Part shown: positions 13,971 to 22,427 of the stretch, in pieces
Layout of the letters: each line of letters begins with the position of its first letter
Position numbering within the stretch: the first letter of the stretch is position 1
Assembly (NCBI GenBank): GCA_964583605.1
Contig: CAZOWL010000068.1
Coordinates: forward strand, 1 to 24,708
Direction of reading: 5' to 3'
Origin: CAZOWL01 sp964583605
GTDB lineage: Bacteria > Pseudomonadota > Gammaproteobacteria > Chromatiales > Chromatiaceae
Length of the DNA stretch: 24,708 nt
Program-made: the position numbers and the translations under genes
The notes under the pieces: generated by a model
What the model saw: only the letters and a program-made list of their open reading frames with translations
What the model was told of the DNA's origin: nothing
Databases searched by the model: none

Positions 13971-14074
13971 CAACGGCCAGTGACCGCATAGCGTCCATTC
14001 GGGTCACCGGTTCGAGCAGGAGCAGCGTCGGCTGTTTCCGGATGAAGTGCCGCCCAATGTGATGGCCTTGCAAC

Positions 14075-15598
14075 TCAGCTTCTGTAGGCGATCCAGCGCT
14101 CGAGCGCGTCGTCGATTTCATGATCGATCACCATTTGATCGCGCAGGCATAATGACCGAATGTTGTCGATGCACTTGCGGCTCAGTGACTGCGCATCGTC
14201 TTCGCCCGATCCGAATTCGTGACCTTGCAGCAGCAGAGAACGCAGGATCCAATTGACGTCGCTGCGACTCGCGGGCTGACCGCAGGTCCGCGTCGCGTCG
14301 CGGACCCGTTTGCCCGTCTCGTTCAGATCGAAAGCGTGGGCTGCGAGATCGGTTGCAACGAGCTGGAACAGCGTCCGGTAATTGGCTGGGCTCAGCAGCG
14401 GAGCACCGGTCACGTCGTGGATCTGCATGGCGAGCGGAAGGAGGTCGCGGTCGGTTCCCCAATCCGCTCTTGTGACCTGATGGCCATTGGGTTTGGAGGC
14501 GGTTTCGCTCGCGAGGGCGTGTCGGCGCGGGTCGTACACTTGGCCGCCGCCGCTGCGCCAGTCGACTCGCACCGGCGAGAGATCAACGGACTCGACGAGC
14601 TTCCGGAAGCTCCCCATCCCATGCCAGTCGTTCGCGAGGGTCGGGTGCTGGGCGGTGATCAGACTGGCAATCCGACTGCAAGGAACAGGGTGGCTCGCTT
14701 TGGCGATCTCTGTCCGGATCAGATCCACGACAATCGAAAGCTCGTCGATCAGCTTAGGCGAGCCCCCGGGCAGAGTGCTGGGTGCGGAGTGACGCCGCGG
14801 GTCGTGAATCGAGCCTCCTCCCTCCCAGCTCACCTGCAACGGGGCGAGGTTCCAGGAGTCGACGAGACCGCGAAAACTGCCGTAGCCGGCCCAGGTCGAA
14901 GCGTCCATCCCCTCGACCGTGCCTAGGATCGTCGAGGCAAGCTTCGCCATAGCGAGCGGAGCGGTCGCGTCGGCGACGGTCTTCTTCGCGAGCGCCAGCG
15001 CGGCCGAGGCGAGGGCGCGCTCGGTGGGCTTGGCGGCGAGCGCGGCAGCGGGTTCGGCATCAGTCGGCTCGTCCTCATCGTGGAAACCGAGTGCGTCCCG
15101 AACGAATTCGTCCTGATCGATCAAGAGGTCCGCAGACGCGCGGTAGGCCGCTGAGGGGAACCCGATCGCCAGCACCGTGGTGCGCCGATCCCAGCGCCGC
15201 AGTTTGCGCAATACCGGCGTGAAATCCGCGTCGGCCGAGAAGACGACGAACTCGTCGTAACGGGTTTCCTGCAGCAGCAGATCGACCATGTCGAGCACCA
15301 TGTGAATGTCGGTGCTCGTCTTGCCCTCGCTGGTCAGGGAGGGGCAGTCGACGATCTCGAATCCGGCGAGGTTGAACGCGGGTCGAAAACGCTGGTAGAC
15401 CTGCGGGTTGAGGTAGCAGCGGCGAACCAGCAGGCGCCGGCGTGAGCCATCGGCCGCCGGTTGGGGAAGCTCGAGCGCTTCGACCAGCCAGCTCATCCAG
15501 CGCTGAGGCGTCCTGGCAAAGCGGTCGGCGAGCGAGGCATCGAGCTTGCGCAGCCCAGAGTAGACGTTGTCGAAATCGACGAAGAGTGCGCTTCTCAA
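14075..15598 (-). CDS. NYN-domain putative RNase with LOTUS/OST-HTH domains
   Basis: A 507-aa protein with an N-terminal NYN (PIN-like, LabA/DUF88) nuclease domain: D8 and D10 in FVDFDN, D97 in STDIHMVLD, D123 and D125 in SADADFTP, the expected metal-binding acids. Two OST-HTH/LOTUS modules follow, at about 210-275 (ending VSWEGGGSIHDPRRH) and 287-370 (ending VDWRSGGGQVYDPRRH), plus a more divergent C-terminal segment of about 120 residues that may be a third. LOTUS domains bind RNA, so the likely role is RNA cleavage or decay; substrate unknown. The start is TTG 15598, since an in-frame stop lies about 13 codons upstream and no ATG or GTG is available. It interrupts the cobalamin genes and looks like an insertion. 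Confidence 0.85.
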   Translation of the reverse strand: MRSALFVDFDNVYSGLRKLDASLADRFARTPQRWMSWLVEALELPQPAADGSRRRLLVRRCYLNPQVYQRFRPAFNLAGFEIVDCPSLTSEGKTSTDIHMVLDMVDLLLQETRYDEFVVFSADADFTPVLRKLRRWDRRTTVLAIGFPSAAYRASADLLIDQDEFVRDALGFHDEDEPTDAEPAAALAAKPTERALASAALALAKKTVADATAPLAMAKLASTILGTVEGMDASTWAGYGSFRGLVDSWNLAPLQVSWEGGGSIHDPRRHSAPSTLPGGSPKLIDELSIVVDLIRTEIAKASHPVPCSRIASLITAQHPTLANDWHGMGSFRKLVESVDLSPVRVDWRSGGGQVYDPRRHALASETASKPNGHQVTRADWGTDRDLLPLAMQIHDVTGAPLLSPANYRTLFQLVATDLAAHAFDLNETGKRVRDATRTCGQPASRSDVNWILRSLLLQGHEFGSGEDDAQSLSRKCIDNIRSLCLRDQMVIDHEIDDALERWIAYRS

Positions 15599-15762
15599 GC
15601 GGATGTGCCCGCGAAATCCATGCGTGCGAAGACTCTATCAAACCTCGGGCGCACTGGAACCGGACGCGTTTCGCTTTCGGGAGATCGACAGACCGCTTTG
15701 GCGCCTATGGCCGGAAGCGGCCTATCCAGAGCGTGACCGCCAGCGACCACTCTGCGCACTGA

Positions 15763-16905
15763 TCAAGACAGACTCAGCAGATCGAGCAGGGCGCGGGTAT
15801 CGAGGTGCGCCTCGACCGCATCGGCGAGCCGCTCGAGGGTGGCCTCGCGCCGGACGTCCTGGTCCTCTGTGGCGGAAATGGTGAGGCTGGCCCAGGCGAG
15901 TAGGGCGTCGCAGGCCTTGCCGCGGTCGAATAGGCCGTGCAGATAGGTCCCCAGGATCTGCCCGTCGGTGCTTAAGGCCCCCTCCGGCCCGCGCTCGAGC
16001 TGCAGAGCTGGCTGCCGAGGGGCGGCACCTTGCGTCACGCCGGCGTGGATCTCGTAGCCCGCGACCGGGGCGTCGGCGAAGGCCAGGTAGCCGTAGCGGT
16101 TCTCGAGCTGCTTCTTCGGGGCGAGGGTCGTTTCGAGCTCGAGCAGGCCGAGGCCATCCGTGCTGCCGGGCGGGCCTTCGATGCCGTGCGGGTCGCGGAT
16201 CTGACGACCCAGCATCTGGAATCCGCCGCAGATCCCAATGAGATGACCGCGGTAGCGGAGGTGACGGTGGATCGCCGACGCCCAGCCCCTGGGCGCGCAG
16301 CCAGGCGAGGTCGCTGCGGACGTTCTTCGAGCCCGGCAGCAGGATCAGATCGCCGGCTGGCGGCGGCGTTCCGGGACCGATCAGCTGCACGGCGAGCTGC
16401 GGGTGCCGCCTGAGCGGGTCGAGATCCGTGTGGTTGCTGATCCGCGGCAAGGCCGGCACCAGGACTCGGAGACGGGGCTCTGAATCGCGCTGTTCGGGGT
16501 GCCGGGACAGGGAATCCTCGGCGTCGAGGTCGAGGCCGCTCAGGTAGGGCAGGACCCCGAGGACCGGCTTGTCGGTGTGCCCCTCGAGCCAGCGCAGACC
16601 CGGCTCGAGCAGCGCCAAGTCGCCGCGGAAGCGATTGGTGACGAAACCTCTTACGCGGGCCTGCTCGGATGGTGCGAGGAGGGCGAGCGTGCCGACGAGA
16701 TGGGCGAAGACGCCCCCGCGGTCGATATCGGCGATCAGCAGCAGCGGGCAGCCGACGGCCTCGGCGAAGGCCATGTTGGCGATGTCGTTCGCCCTCAGGT
16801 TGACCTCGGCCGGCGAGCCGGCGCCCTCGACAATGATCGCGTCATAATGGCGCTGCAGTCGGCATCGGACGTCGTGCCCTGCACCATCAAGGTGTGGGCG
16901 GCCAT
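15763..16905 (-). pseudogene. cobQ: Broken cobyric acid synthase (cobQ)
   Basis: CobQ amidates adenosyl-cobyrinic diamide to cobyric acid. Three pieces in different frames rebuild it. The N-terminus MAAHTLMVQGTTSDA (16905-16861) matches the family start. It then jumps, out of frame, to RLQRHYDAIIVEGAGSPAEV and the rest of the synthetase domain (to about 16290), so the P-loop GKS and about 100 residues are deleted. Near 16286-16289 a run of four C (plus strand), where three would fit, shifts the frame. The amidotransferase part then continues with GICGGFQMLG (nucleophile Cys) and the LGTYLHGLFD block to the stop. About 381 codons remain of about 490. The single-base shift could be a sequencing error; the large deletion is harder to explain that way. 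Gap to cobD is 25 bp. Confidence 0.85.
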
Positions 16906-16930
16906 CAGCAGTCCCCCGGGAGCGGCGCGC

Positions 16931-17995
16931 TCAGCGGTGCAAGGCCGGCGTCAGGGCCATCTCCAGGCGTGCCCAGCTAGCCTCATCGCCAGGGAGCCCG
17001 AAACGGAGGCTCGGCGGGTCGGTGAAGCGACGGATCAACACGCCCTGATGGGCGAGGGCCTCATGGATCTCTGCCGCCGCAGAGGTTTCCAGCCATTGAA
17101 ACAGGGCACAGCCGCCGCTCGGCGGGAGCCCGCTGCGTGTGAGCCCTTCGGCGAGGCGCTCGGAGTTGGCCTGCAGACGCGCGCGGGCCGAGTATTGCCA
17201 ATCGCGATCGGCGAGGGCCTGCTCGGCCAGCCAGCGGGCGGGCGTGGCGATTGTCCAGGGACCAAGGATGCTCGCTAGCCCGGCGAGGAGATGCGGCTCC
17301 GCCAGGGCGAAGCCGACACGCGCGCCGGCGAGCCCGAAGAACTTCCCGAGCGAGCGGAGGACGATCAGGCCAGGCCGCGGGCAAAGCGGCGCGAGGCTCT
17401 CGTCTGGCGTGGGATCCATGAAGGCCTCGTCGACAACGAGCCAGCCACCCCGAGCGGCGAGCCCGGCCTGCCACGCGAGGAGCTCGTCGCGGGCGAAACG
17501 CACGCCGCTCGGGTTTCCAGGATGGATCAGGACCAGCACGTCAGCCGCGGTTGCCTCGTTGCGCAGGCAGTCACGGGAGACCAGGCTGACGGTGTGCCCG
17601 GCGCGGCGCCAGGCCGCGGCATGCTCGGCGTAGCCAGGGTGGAGCACGGCGACACGTCCCGGTGGACGCAGACGCGGCAGGGCCTGGATCGCGGCTTGCG
17701 AGCCGGCGACCGGCAGCAGGGCGCTGCAGCCATAGTAAGCGTCTGCCGCGGCCTCCAGCCCATCGTCATCCTCCGGCAGACGACCCCAGAGCGATGGGGG
17801 CGGGGAGGGCGCCGGCCAGCTGTTCGGGTTGATGCCGGTCGAGAGATCGAGCCAATCGCCGAGCGGGATCCGATAGCGTGCGGCGGCCGCCCGCAGGCGC
17901 CCACCGTGCTCCAGCGCGGCGGGCGCGCCGTTCCGGCCGGCCGCGCCCATTAAAGGTCCGATTGAGGGATGACGAGGCGTCTCGCAGTCGTCCAC
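16931..17995 (-). CDS. cobD: L-threonine-O-3-phosphate decarboxylase CobD (CobC-type)
   Basis: A PLP-dependent fold-type I enzyme that makes aminopropanol phosphate for the nucleotide loop of cobalamin. Family blocks are LEHGGRL, WLDLSTGINP, the HPGNPSG motif (158-164), DEAF (189-192) and the PLP lysine K218 in SLGKFFGLAGARVGF. The 354-aa length counts from GTG 17995, which lies only 3 bp after the upstream DUF1134 gene. ATG 17949 (MGAAGRNG) is an alternative and gives a length nearer the family norm. It precedes cobQ by 25 bp, so the two were an operon. Distinguished from histidinol-phosphate aminotransferase by the HGGRL and STGINP start. Confidence 0.92.
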   Translation of the reverse strand: MDDCETPRHPSIGPLMGAAGRNGAPAALEHGGRLRAAAARYRIPLGDWLDLSTGINPNSWPAPSPPPSLWGRLPEDDDGLEAAADAYYGCSALLPVAGSQAAIQALPRLRPPGRVAVLHPGYAEHAAAWRRAGHTVSLVSRDCLRNEATAADVLVLIHPGNPSGVRFARDELLAWQAGLAARGGWLVVDEAFMDPTPDESLAPLCPRPGLIVLRSLGKFFGLAGARVGFALAEPHLLAGLASILGPWTIATPARWLAEQALADRDWQYSARARLQANSERLAEGLTRSGLPPSGGCALFQWLETSAAAEIHEALAHQGVLIRRFTDPPSLRFGLPGDEASWARLEMALTPALHR

Positions 17996-17998
17996 GAC

Positions 17999-18544
17999 TC
18001 AAAAGGGGTTTAGCGAAGAATACTTGGTGAAATCGATGTAGCCGGCGCTCACGCCCTGCCGCCAGCCTGCACCGAAGCGGATGGGGGCTATCACGATGTC
18101 GTCCGACTTGAGGTAATTGACGCCGACACCGCCGACGAAGTAGAGACTCCCTTCAACACCGGGGAAGCGCTGGAAGATGGCTTCGTGTGCCGGCAGGCGG
18201 TAAACGAGGATGAAGACCTTGGAGAGATTGGCGCCGATGTCGAAGCCGATCGAGGGGCCTTGCCAGAACACCGGCTGCGGCGCGTAGGGTCGCGTGTTCA
18301 GCGTGCCGCGGCCATAGCGCAGGCCGACACCGAGTGCCGCGGCGGCCTCCTCGCCGGCGATGTAGGCATTCGGCTCACCCTGTTCCTTGAAGACCTTCTC
18401 GACGACCTTGGCCAGATTCTCGGCCCCCTGGCCGAAGAAACCTTCGACACTCTCGAGGATCTCTTCCTGCGTGTAGCCATTATCGGCCAGTGCTGGCATG
18501 ACCAACGCGCACAAACCCAGCGTAATCAAAAACTCTCTAATCAT
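17999..18544 (-). CDS. DUF1134 (EipA-like) envelope protein
   Basis: A 181-aa exported protein. It has a signal peptide (MIREFLITLGLCALVMPALA, cut before DNGYTQ), an amphipathic helical stretch (EEILESVEGFFGQGAENLAK) and then the DUF1134 core: GLRYGRGTL, VFWQGPSIGFDIGAN, ILVYRLPAHEAIFQRFPGVEGSLYFVGGVGVNYL, IVIAPIRFGAGWR. The family includes Brucella EipA, a small periplasmic beta-barrel protein needed for envelope integrity; that function is family knowledge, not shown here. GGGAG precedes ATG 18544. It ends 3 bp before cobD, so it may be transcribed into the cobalamin genes, although no functional link is apparent. Confidence 0.85.
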   Translation of the reverse strand: MIREFLITLGLCALVMPALADNGYTQEEILESVEGFFGQGAENLAKVVEKVFKEQGEPNAYIAGEEAAAALGVGLRYGRGTLNTRPYAPQPVFWQGPSIGFDIGANLSKVFILVYRLPAHEAIFQRFPGVEGSLYFVGGVGVNYLKSDDIVIAPIRFGAGWRQGVSAGYIDFTKYSSLNPF

Positions 18545-18713
18545 CCGTTTTCTCCCAAGACGGCCCGGTCAGGTCGCAGCCGAGGCTCAAGCGCCGAAGC
18601 CGGTCGCAGGTATCGCGGCCGAGCCCATGCAGCAAGGGCTTGTTCGCGCCGATCTGAATACTATGCTTAAAGTGGTATCGGTACCTTAATGCTGTGAACC
18701 GAGGGGCACCAGA

Positions 18714-19373
18714 ATGAGTCGGAGCGAAGCCTTGACGACGAAGATTGTCGATGCGGCCCTCACATTGGCCGAGCGGCGCTCGTGGGAGTCGGTACGGCTG
18801 CACGAGGTGGCGGCCGCGGCCGACGTCTCGTTGGCCGAGATGCGGGAGCATGTTCGCGATAAGGAGGATTTGGTCGAGGCCTGGCTTGACCGGGCCGACG
18901 CGGCCATGCTGCAGCGCGCCGCCGAGCCGGACTTCACGCAATGGCCGCCGCGCGAGCGGCTCAAGCGGATCGTCCTGTCTTGGCTCGAGGCCCTCGAGCC
19001 GAAGCGTCGCGTGACGCGACAGATGGTCCTGAGTCGCTGCGCCCCAGGGCGCCTGGATGTGCAGATCCCGGCCATCCTGCGCCTGGGCCGCACCGTGCAG
19101 TGGATGCGCGAAGCGGCCGGCCTGCGCGAGAGCGGAATTCGGCGCCTGCTGGCGGAGGCGGCCCTGGCCAGCATCTTGGTCGCGACCTTCGTCTATTGGC
19201 TGCGCGACGATTCGGCGGACTCCGCCGGCACCCGCGACCTCTTGGATACCCTATTGGAGAAGGCCGAGGGCGCCGCCGGGATGGTGCCAGGGCTACGCTT
19301 CGGCGGCGATGGGTGGGCGGAGGTCGCCCCATCAGGGCCACGACCCGCGCCTGTGAAGGACGCACCGCAATAG
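18714..19373 (+). CDS. TetR-family-like regulator with a COQ9-like C-terminal half
   Basis: A 219-aa protein. Residues about 8-56 form a TetR-type helix-turn-helix (TKIVDAALTLAERRSWESVR...VAAAADVSLAEMREHVRDKEDL). The C-terminal half contains RTVQWMREAAGL and ASILVATFVYWLRDDSADSA, which resembles COQ9, a ubiquinone-biosynthesis lipid-binding protein of TetR-like fold. It may thus be a DNA-binding regulator or a COQ9-type accessory protein. GAGGGG lies about 9 bp before ATG 18714. It is divergent from the DUF1134 gene, across a 169-bp spacer. The last 30 residues are disordered and Pro-rich. Ligand and targets unknown. Confidence 0.75.
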   Translation: MSRSEALTTKIVDAALTLAERRSWESVRLHEVAAAADVSLAEMREHVRDKEDLVEAWLDRADAAMLQRAAEPDFTQWPPRERLKRIVLSWLEALEPKRRVTRQMVLSRCAPGRLDVQIPAILRLGRTVQWMREAAGLRESGIRRLLAEAALASILVATFVYWLRDDSADSAGTRDLLDTLLEKAEGAAGMVPGLRFGGDGWAEVAPSGPRPAPVKDAPQ

Positions 19374-19415
19374 ACGCGACGAAACCGTCCGCTCGTCCCT
19401 AGCATCGGGCGACCT

Positions 19416-19877
19416 CTAACCGACAGCGAGGTGCTCGTTGACGAGCTGATGCTGACGCTCGGCTTCATTGTCGAAGTCGCCCTGCTCCTCTTCCATCATC
19501 GCGCAGTTGATGGCCATGCGCGCCTGGACGGCTGCCCTCCAGGCGCGACTCTGCTTCTCGGTCGACAGAGATTCCGGTATCAGGGCCGCAGCCGCGGCGG
19601 CGGCGACGAAGTGGTCGGCCTGACTAAGCCAGTCGGTATCCTTGCCGCAATCCGTGTAGGTCTTGGTCGCATAAGACTTGGCGGCGCGATAGGCGTCGTC
19701 GAGCTCGCTAGGGCTGGCGTCGGCCCGCAGTGCCGTCTCGATCGCCCGCCTGACGCGCTCCTCGCGGCTCCACCGCTCGACGCTCTGGGCGAACCGGGCG
19801 CCGAGGATGCGCTGCTCGATCTCGGGCAATCCATTGAGCATCTGGCGCAGGTCGCGATCGTTGCGGATGGATGCCAT
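19416..19877 (-). CDS. Protein of unknown function (153 aa)
   Basis: I do not recognise the family. The reading frame is well formed: ATG 19877 with AGGA upstream and a compositionally normal, largely helical, soluble protein. It has an acidic C-terminus (EEEQGDFDNEAERQHQLVNEH) and an Ala-rich run (HFVAAAAAAALIPES). There is no signal peptide, membrane segment or known motif. Strand pattern and length favour a real gene over the plus-strand shadow at 19431-19907. It converges with the TetR-like gene, 42 bp apart, and is divergent from ppsR across 176 bp in which I saw no clear promoter. Confidence 0.65.
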   Translation of the reverse strand: MASIRNDRDLRQMLNGLPEIEQRILGARFAQSVERWSREERVRRAIETALRADASPSELDDAYRAAKSYATKTYTDCGKDTDWLSQADHFVAAAAAAALIPESLSTEKQSRAWRAAVQARMAINCAMMEEEQGDFDNEAERQHQLVNEHLAVG

Positions 19878-20053
19878 TGTGGGGGTCCTGCTGGCTTACA
19901 ATGCTGACAAACGGCGCCTCCCTGCGAGCAAGGCTCTGGCTGGGCGCCAACGAGTGGACTATGGACGAAATCCCGCTTGCGGCGCATTGATATACGTCAG
20001 GGCCTCCCTCGGGTGACCAGCGTGACAGGCCCGCCACCAATGAGAAGGCAATC

Positions 20054-20866
20054 ATGAGACGCACCGTCTTCTATGTGTCCGAGAGCACAGGTATCACGGC
20101 CGAGACGATGGGCCACAGCCTGTTGTCGCAGTTCGATGCCGTGGACTTCGATCAGATCTACATGCCTTACATCAACACCGAGCTGCGCGCCCGCGCCCTG
20201 ACCCAGCGCATCCAGGAGGCGGCCGATCGGGATGGGGCGCGGCCGATCGTCTTCGCCACGATGCTCGATGATGCGATCCGCCGCATCTTGCGCGATGCAA
20301 ACTGCTTCTACATGGAGCTTTTCGAGGGCTTTATCGAACCGCTGGCTGCCGAGCTGGGCGTGATACCGAGCCGCAAGTCCGGTCGCAGTCACGCGATCAC
20401 CAAGCCGAGCTCCTACACCAAGCGGATTGAGGCGATCAACTTCGCGATGTCGAATGACGACGGCGTCCGCCCCGACAACTTTACCCATGCCGATGTCGTG
20501 CTGCTCGGCGTGTCGCGCTCCGGCAAGACACCGACCTGTCTGTATCTGGCCATGCACTACGGCCTGCGCAGCGCGAATTATCCGATCACCGAGGAGGACT
20601 TCGAGCGCGGCGATGTGCCGCGGGAGATCTGGGCCTGTCGCGAGAAGGTCTTCGCGCTGACGATCGACGCCCAGAGGCTCCAGCTGATCCGCGAGGAGCG
20701 GCGCCCGGGCAGCGAATATGCGTCCTTCGCGCGCTGTCAGCATGATACCCGTCAGGCGCAGGCGATCTTCCGCCGTCTCGACGTGCCGATCCTGAACACC
20801 ACCAGTCAATCGATCGAGGAGATCTCCTCTCACATCGTCAAGGCCACTCGAAGCCAGATGGACTGA
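20054..20866 (+). CDS. ppsR: PEP synthetase regulatory protein PpsR (DUF299)
   Basis: A bifunctional serine/threonine kinase and phosphorylase that switches phosphoenolpyruvate synthase off and on. The 270-aa length is typical. Visible are the N-terminal FYVSESTGITAETMGHSLLSQF block and the nucleotide-binding P-loop-like GVSRSGKTPTCLYLA (about residues 153-167), followed by NYPITEEDF. It starts at ATG 20054 with GAGAAGG upstream. The usual partner ppsA is not in this window, although it is often divergent from ppsR. The enzyme could be either the PEP synthase type or the pyruvate-phosphate dikinase type (PDRP); the gammaproteobacterial setting favours the first. Confidence 0.93.
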   Translation: MRRTVFYVSESTGITAETMGHSLLSQFDAVDFDQIYMPYINTELRARALTQRIQEAADRDGARPIVFATMLDDAIRRILRDANCFYMELFEGFIEPLAAELGVIPSRKSGRSHAITKPSSYTKRIEAINFAMSNDDGVRPDNFTHADVVLLGVSRSGKTPTCLYLAMHYGLRSANYPITEEDFERGDVPREIWACREKVFALTIDAQRLQLIREERRPGSEYASFARCQHDTRQAQAIFRRLDVPILNTTSQSIEEISSHIVKATRSQMD

Positions 20867-20881
20867 AGCGAGCCGCTGTTG

Positions 20882-20910
20882 TTGAGATCACAGTCGCGTC
20901 GCCTCATAAT
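20882..20910 (+). promoter_or_regulatory. Predicted sigma70-type promoter of the pnt operon
   Basis: TTGAGA (20882-20887) and CATAAT (20905-20910) are separated by exactly 17 bp. Transcription would start near 20917, about 40 bp before pntAA. It lies just after the ppsR stop, so pnt can be expressed independently of ppsR. Confidence 0.55.
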
Positions 20911-20957
20911 GCCGCGGTTTTTTGCCAGGGCCGAAGCCGGGACCGAGAGCGCCAGTG

Positions 20958-22049
20958 ATGAAGATCGGAGTGCCGCGAGAGACGCGAACGGGCGAGGCGC
21001 GCGTCGCCATGACCCCCGACATGGTGCAGAAGCTGGTCGGCAAGGGGTTTGAGGTTGCGGTCGAGCAGGGCGCTGGTGCCGGCGCGCACTATCCTGATGA
21101 CACCTATCACCAAGCCGGTGCCGAGGTCACTGACCGCGCGGCGGCCTTCGATGCCGAGATACTGCTCAAGGTGCGCCGTCCTGACCGCGACGATGTCGCG
21201 GCGATGCGTCCCAGTGGCCTCTACCTCGGCCTGATGGAGAGCTGCGGCGACGATGAGATCCTCGCCGCGATGCAAGCGAAGGCCATGCGGGTGCTGGTGA
21301 TGGAGCGGATGCCGCGCATCTCGCGGGCGCAGGCGATGGACGCCTTGTCATCCCAGAGCAACATCGCGGGCTATCGCGCCGTGATCGAGGCGGCGGCCCA
21401 TTACGGCCGCTTCTTGCCGATGATGATGACATCGGCTGGCTCGGCCAAACCGGCCCGCGTCGTCGTGCTCGGTGCCGGGGTGGCCGGGCTGCAGGCCATC
21501 GCTACGGCGCGGCGTCTCGGTGCTGATGTCTACGCCTACGATGTCCGTCCGGAGACCAAGGAGCAGATCCGCTCCCTCGGTGCCAAGCCGATCGAGCTCG
21601 ACATCGGCGAGAGTGCGACGGGAGCTGGCGGCTACGCGAAGGAGCTCTCCGACGAGGCCAAGGCGCGCCAGCAGGCGGCACTGGCAGACGCGCTGGCCAA
21701 GGCCCACATTCTGATCACGACGGCCCTGATCCCTTGCCGGCCGGCGCCGATCCTGATCACCGAGGAGGTCGTTCGACGCCTTCGCCCGGGGTCGGTGATC
21801 GTCGACCTGGCCGCGGCGAACGGCGGCAATTGCGTCCTGACCGAGCCCGACAAGGTGGTCGAGCGTCACGGCGTCATCCTCGTCGGCCATACCAACCTGC
21901 CGTCACGTGTGGCGGCGGACGCAAGCTCGTTCTACGCGCGCAACCTCATGAACCTCCTCGATATCATGGTTGAGCCTTCTGATGCTGGCCTGGTCCTCAA
22001 GGATTTGACCGATGACGAGATCACGAAGGCCATGCTCGTGAGTCCTTAG
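20958..22049 (+). CDS. pntAA: NAD(P) transhydrogenase subunit alpha, part 1 (PntAA)
   Basis: The NAD(H)-binding (domain I) subunit of the proton-translocating transhydrogenase, which uses the proton gradient to reduce NADP+ with NADH. It opens with MKIGVPRETRTGEARVAMTPD, shows the SSQSNIAGYRAV and QAMDAL blocks, and has the Rossmann motif VVLGAGVAGLQAIATARRLGA with the downstream YDVRPETKEQIRSLGAKPIELD. I place the start at ATG 20958, not at upstream TTG 20922, because the family begins at MKIGVP. It is the split form (PntAA/PntAB), not the fused form of E. coli. A gap of 30 bp separates it from pntAB. Confidence 0.95.
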   Translation: MKIGVPRETRTGEARVAMTPDMVQKLVGKGFEVAVEQGAGAGAHYPDDTYHQAGAEVTDRAAAFDAEILLKVRRPDRDDVAAMRPSGLYLGLMESCGDDEILAAMQAKAMRVLVMERMPRISRAQAMDALSSQSNIAGYRAVIEAAAHYGRFLPMMMTSAGSAKPARVVVLGAGVAGLQAIATARRLGADVYAYDVRPETKEQIRSLGAKPIELDIGESATGAGGYAKELSDEAKARQQAALADALAKAHILITTALIPCRPAPILITEEVVRRLRPGSVIVDLAAANGGNCVLTEPDKVVERHGVILVGHTNLPSRVAADASSFYARNLMNLLDIMVEPSDAGLVLKDLTDDEITKAMLVSP

Positions 22050-22079
22050 TGCCGCACCCCGTTTCGGAGTCCTCCTACC

Positions 22080-22367
22080 ATGACGGAATCTCTAGTTGCC
22101 CTGTACGTCTTCGTCCTCGCCTGTTTCGTCGGCTACTGGGTCGTCTGGGGGGTTACCCCTTCCCTGCATACGCCGCTTGTGGCCTTGACGAATGCCATCT
22201 CCGGCATCGTCGTCGTCGGTGCCCTGTTGGTCGCTGGGCTCGAGGAGGCGGGGTTATTGGCCGGCGGTATTGGCTTCATCGCTGTCCTGCTCGCCTCGAT
22301 CAATGTCTTCGGTGGCTTCCTCGTTACGCACCGCATGCTGTCGATGTTCAAGAAGCGGCCCAAGTAG
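22080..22367 (+). CDS. pntAB: NAD(P) transhydrogenase subunit alpha, part 2 (PntAB)
   Basis: A 95-aa integral membrane subunit forming part of the proton channel (domain II). It has three clear hydrophobic segments: LVALYVFVLACFVGYWVVW, then NAISGIVVVGALLVAG, then GIGFIAVLLASINVFGGFLVT. It carries the family's PSLHTPLVALTNAISG and NVFGGFLVTHRML blocks and ends MFKKRPK, as usual. GGAG lies about 10 bp before ATG 22080. Length and motifs are normal, and it is co-transcribed with its neighbours. Confidence 0.95.
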   Translation: MTESLVALYVFVLACFVGYWVVWGVTPSLHTPLVALTNAISGIVVVGALLVAGLEEAGLLAGGIGFIAVLLASINVFGGFLVTHRMLSMFKKRPK

Positions 22368-22427
22368 CCGCGTCATCGGGCCTCAGTACCTTCGGGCACT
22401 TCGGCTCGCTCTGCATTGGGACACCTC

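Larger units (their letters stand above)
13487..14074. other. Repeat-rich spacer between cobT and the NYN gene
   Basis: No gene is convincing in these 588 bp. It holds a 30-bp perfect palindrome (13716-13745) and tandem repeats (13904-13970). Near 14008-14074 a plus-strand frame reads RFEQEQRRLFPDEVPPNVMA, which looks like a protein tail, perhaps from a transposase, but I cannot name the family. Minus-strand reading 13757-13470 is open but resembles nothing known. Confidence 0.5.

Noticed and set aside
17995..18001. DUF1134-cobD fusion or functional operon
   Set aside because: They are only 3 bp apart but have separate stop and start codons, and no functional link between an envelope protein and cobalamin synthesis is evident.
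19997..20833. Minus-strand frame of 278 codons opposite ppsR
   Set aside because: PpsR on the plus strand is unmistakable; the reverse frame has no recognisable motifs.
20917..20927. GGTTTTTTG run as a terminator after ppsR
   Set aside because: The T-run is preceded only by a weak GC stem (GCCGCGG), and it lies just downstream of a well-spaced promoter, so it is more likely initial transcribed sequence.
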